In this document: positions 20,117-21,517 of the stretch, piece by piece
Numbering within the stretch: position 1 is the stretch's first letter
Layout: every line of letters begins with the position of its first letter
DNA from: JAHFJA01 sp964357385
GTDB lineage: Bacteria; Patescibacteriota; Patescibacteriia; JACQRZ01
Reading direction: 5' to 3'
DNA: 21,517 bases
Assembly (NCBI GenBank): GCA_964357385.1
Contig: CAYHKW010000013.1
Coordinates: forward strand, 1 to 21,517
The notes under the pieces: generated by a model
The model's database searches: none
What the model was told of the DNA's origin: nothing
Seen by the model: only the letters and a program-made list of their open reading frames with translations
Made by a program: the position numbers and the translations under genes

Positions 20117-20887
20117 ATGAGTAACGAAATGAATGATACGGGCAGACGACAATTTATTCGCGCGACCATCCTACAGGATTTGCAGGAAGGATATCCGTTT
20201 GTTTGGGCATGGGTTAAAGAAAATAATTTGGATAAAATTTATTCCTTGATTATTGAAGGATGGAATAAACCTGGCAATAAAACGGAGGCATTTATTAATA
20301 TAAGTGCATTGATACGGAGTGCTAGTAATGCGAAAAACATAAACATAAAGCAATCCGATTTACAGCATCTTATTCGGCATTTGCAAAAATTTGAATCCTT
20401 TATTGGTTTAGATCCAATTCAGAGAGAAAAGAAGCTTGTTGCTATTCCCAATAATGGCGATTATGAATTATTGAAAGTGCTGAAAAGTGGAATTGATAAA
20501 AAAGTAATTCAATATGGATCAGAGGGTGTTTTTGGAAGGGCATTTGCCATAGCAAAGGATATTATACCGATTAAGGATGTAAATAATTTGTCCGCTCCAA
20601 AAGTGGATTCTAAGCTCGAGGCCAAGTCAGTAATTTCGATCAATCCTTCATTTATTGCTTCTCACAAACAAATGTTGAAAGAAGGAGCTAAAACAATAGA
20701 TGAATTGATGTTTACTTGTTCGGAGTGGAAAAAACGGGCGCTTGATGCAGAGAAACAGGTCGAGGTTTTAAAGAACTATTGTGATGACTTGAATGGGCAA
20801 TTATCAGTTCAAGACGAACAATTAGAAGCCACCAATGAATTTCTTTCAGCAATGCAAAAAGCAAAAACATTACTAAAGGAAGAATAA
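20117..20887 (+). CDS. Array gene 5: type 2 orphan protein with coiled-coil tail
   Basis: A 256-residue protein. The type 2 domain (about 12-145) has YPFVWAWVKENNLDKIYSLI, EGWNKPGN, LIRHLQKFESFIGLDPIQRE and YELLKVLKSG, closely matching the second half of array gene 1. A linker (about 150-185) leads to a coiled coil with MLKEGAKTIDELM, SEWKKRALDAEKQVEVL and DEQLEATNEFLSAMQKAK, closely matching array gene 4. The ATG follows AAGGAGG with 7-bp spacing. No strong promoter is seen in the 89 bp after gene 4, but a strong terminator follows. No membrane segment or enzyme motif is visible. Function unknown. Confidence 0.78.
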   Translation: MSNEMNDTGRRQFIRATILQDLQEGYPFVWAWVKENNLDKIYSLIIEGWNKPGNKTEAFINISALIRSASNAKNINIKQSDLQHLIRHLQKFESFIGLDPIQREKKLVAIPNNGDYELLKVLKSGIDKKVIQYGSEGVFGRAFAIAKDIIPIKDVNNLSAPKVDSKLEAKSVISINPSFIASHKQMLKEGAKTIDELMFTCSEWKKRALDAEKQVEVLKNYCDDLNGQLSVQDEQLEATNEFLSAMQKAKTLLKEE

Positions 20888-20902
20888 TTCGTTAACCACC
20901 GT

Positions 20903-20931
20903 AAATACCCTACTAAATGTAGGGTATTTTT
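20903..20931 (+). terminator. Rho-independent terminator of array gene 5
   Basis: An 11-bp perfect stem AAATACCCTAC/GTAGGGTATTT (20903-20913, 20919-20929) with a five-base loop and a T-run. Confidence 0.9.
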
Positions 20932-20951
20932 ATGTTTATGTATGTTTTGGC

Positions 20952-20980
20952 TTGACAAAAACCTTTTTCTCTATTAGTTT
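20952..20980 (+). promoter_or_regulatory. Promoter of array gene 6
   Basis: TTGACA (20952-20957), 17-bp spacer, TAGTTT (20975-20980, weak -10). The promoter lies between a 10-bp inverted pair CCGTAAATAC (20899-20908) and GTATTTACGG (20986-20995). Confidence 0.55.
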
Positions 20981-21028
20981 AGACAGTATTTACGGTCATT
21001 GATAATTAAAAAAGCAAAGGAGGACGAT

Positions 21029-21517
21029 GTGAAATTACACGCAGGATATCGATTGCCCGGTGCGGGGATAGGTCAAGTATCTATTGATATTTTTGCTGGT
21101 TATCCAGACTTGGTTAAGGCAATCACAAAACAGCGAGGGAAAGGAGCATATACCGCTCTGGATGTATACAAAGCAATACATGCAAAAATTAAACAACACG
21201 GTAAGATCACCGCGAAGGACATTATGATCATGCAACAGAAGTATAGTGCCCAGACCTATGGTGACTCATATATCTCAGTCAAGCGCTGCGTGACAAGTCT
21301 TGAAGGTTTTATCTTGTTTCATAAGGCTCATATAGACAAACGCAGAAAGATTCTTGAGGAGGTTCATATCTACCAAAGGTATCGGGAATTGTTATGGACA
21401 TTGAAATTTTCATGTCCGGACGATGTGGCAAATGCATTGGACAAGGATTACAAACCTTCTTTTCATTCAACTGTGCCAGGATTTTCAGGTGGTAACGCAT
21501 CTCAAAAGCCATTATCA
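21029..21517 (+). CDS. Array gene 6: type 1 orphan protein, runs off the right edge
   Basis: An open frame of 163 codons to the window end, started by GTG behind AAAGGAGG (an ATG two bases earlier hits an immediate stop). It encodes a type 1 domain: SIDIFAGYPDLVKAITKQRG, ALDVYKAIH, QQKYSAQTYG, VKRCVTSLEGFILFHKAH, DKRRKILEEVH, then RELLWTLKFSCPDDVANAL, aligning throughout with array genes 1 and 3. The linker has begun at the edge (SGGNASQKPLS); a coiled-coil tail is expected beyond. It shows that the array continues outside the window. Function unknown. Confidence 0.78.
   Translation, partial: MKLHAGYRLPGAGIGQVSIDIFAGYPDLVKAITKQRGKGAYTALDVYKAIHAKIKQHGKITAKDIMIMQQKYSAQTYGDSYISVKRCVTSLEGFILFHKAHIDKRRKILEEVHIYQRYRELLWTLKFSCPDDVANALDKDYKPSFHSTVPGFSGGNASQKPLS

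Larger units (their letters stand above)
15903..21517 (+). repeat. Tandem array of diverged paralogs (order: 1+2, 2, 1, 2, 2, 1...)
   Basis: Six consecutive same-strand genes share two related domain types, tail coiled coils, leader sequences and unit structure (promoter, AAGGAGG, gene, hairpin terminator). Type 1 is marked by D-[LI]-F-x-x-YP-x-L and [KR]ELLW[AT]LK[FY]; type 2 by YP-x-[LV]-x-x-W, a WN a few residues later in most copies, and a late [YF]-x-LL-x-[LI]L-like strand. The paralogs are diverged in protein sequence, so this is an old family expansion, although genes 4 and 5 share a recent-looking tail. Confidence 0.8.

Noticed and set aside
15903..21517. CRISPR array or simple DNA repeat as explanation of the repeated units
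   Set aside because: Units are about 0.8-1.4 kb coding genes with diverged protein similarity; there are no short direct repeats with regular spacers.
1..21517. tRNA, rRNA or riboswitch genes
   Set aside because: I looked for cloverleaf-like and conserved RNA signatures by eye and saw none; small or diverged RNAs could be missed without a covariance-model search.

Overview
This 21.5 kb window looks like an accessory-rich stretch of a bacterial chromosome, most likely from a Candidate Phyla Radiation (Patescibacteria) lineage. This is inferred from the style of the sequence: moderate-to-low GC, many short orphan proteins, monocistronic genes with strong TTGACA promoters and hairpin-plus-T-run terminators, a mix of Shine-Dalgarno and SD-less starts, and protein types I associate with that group. 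No rRNA or marker gene is present, so the assignment is tentative. TGA ends several well-supported genes (for example at 1490, 3299 and 12210), so the code is standard and not one in which TGA is a sense codon.

Layout. (1) 1-4.1 kb is a mobile/stability region. A large serine recombinase, cut at the left edge, is followed by a segment bounded by a perfect 137-bp inverted repeat (1436-1572 and 3328-3464). The left arm includes the last codons of the recombinase. Inside are a small three-helix membrane protein and a Panacea-type antitoxin/RelE-type toxin pair. Just outside lies a HicB-like/HicA pair. (2) 4.1-9.7 kb holds single genes, mostly with their own promoter and terminator: a membrane-anchored PsbP-like protein, a cupin on the minus strand between two copies of one terminator element, a possible tautomerase-fold protein, a Cys-rich zinc-ribbon-like protein, an M16 zinc metallopeptidase, a hydrolase remnant, a 67-aa minus-strand orphan, and two unknowns, one of them a membrane protein. 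(3) 9.8-13.4 kb is a MacA-MacB type ABC export operon (adaptor, ATPase, FtsX-type permease). The adaptor has an unusual Gly/Ser/Thr-rich insertion in its coiled-coil hairpin. (4) 13.5-15.8 kb has an unknown cytosolic protein, an N-terminally truncated YrdC/Sua5-like gene on the minus strand, a TPR-like protein, and a protein with a LuxR-like helix-turn-helix. (5) 15.9 kb to the right edge is a tandem array of paralogous orphan proteins running off the window.

The array is the most unusual part. It holds five or six genes built from two related helical domains (called here type 1 and type 2), both with a YP-x-L/V-x-x-W-like motif near the N-terminus and most with a C-terminal coiled coil. The order is [1+2 fused], 2, 1, 2, 2, 1... 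Nearly every unit has its own TTGACA promoter, a related leader, a strong SD and a hairpin terminator. The first gene is a read-through fusion that still carries the SD and ATG of the second gene inside it. I cannot assign a function. The layout suggests repeated duplication of a type 1/type 2 pair with independent expression of each copy.
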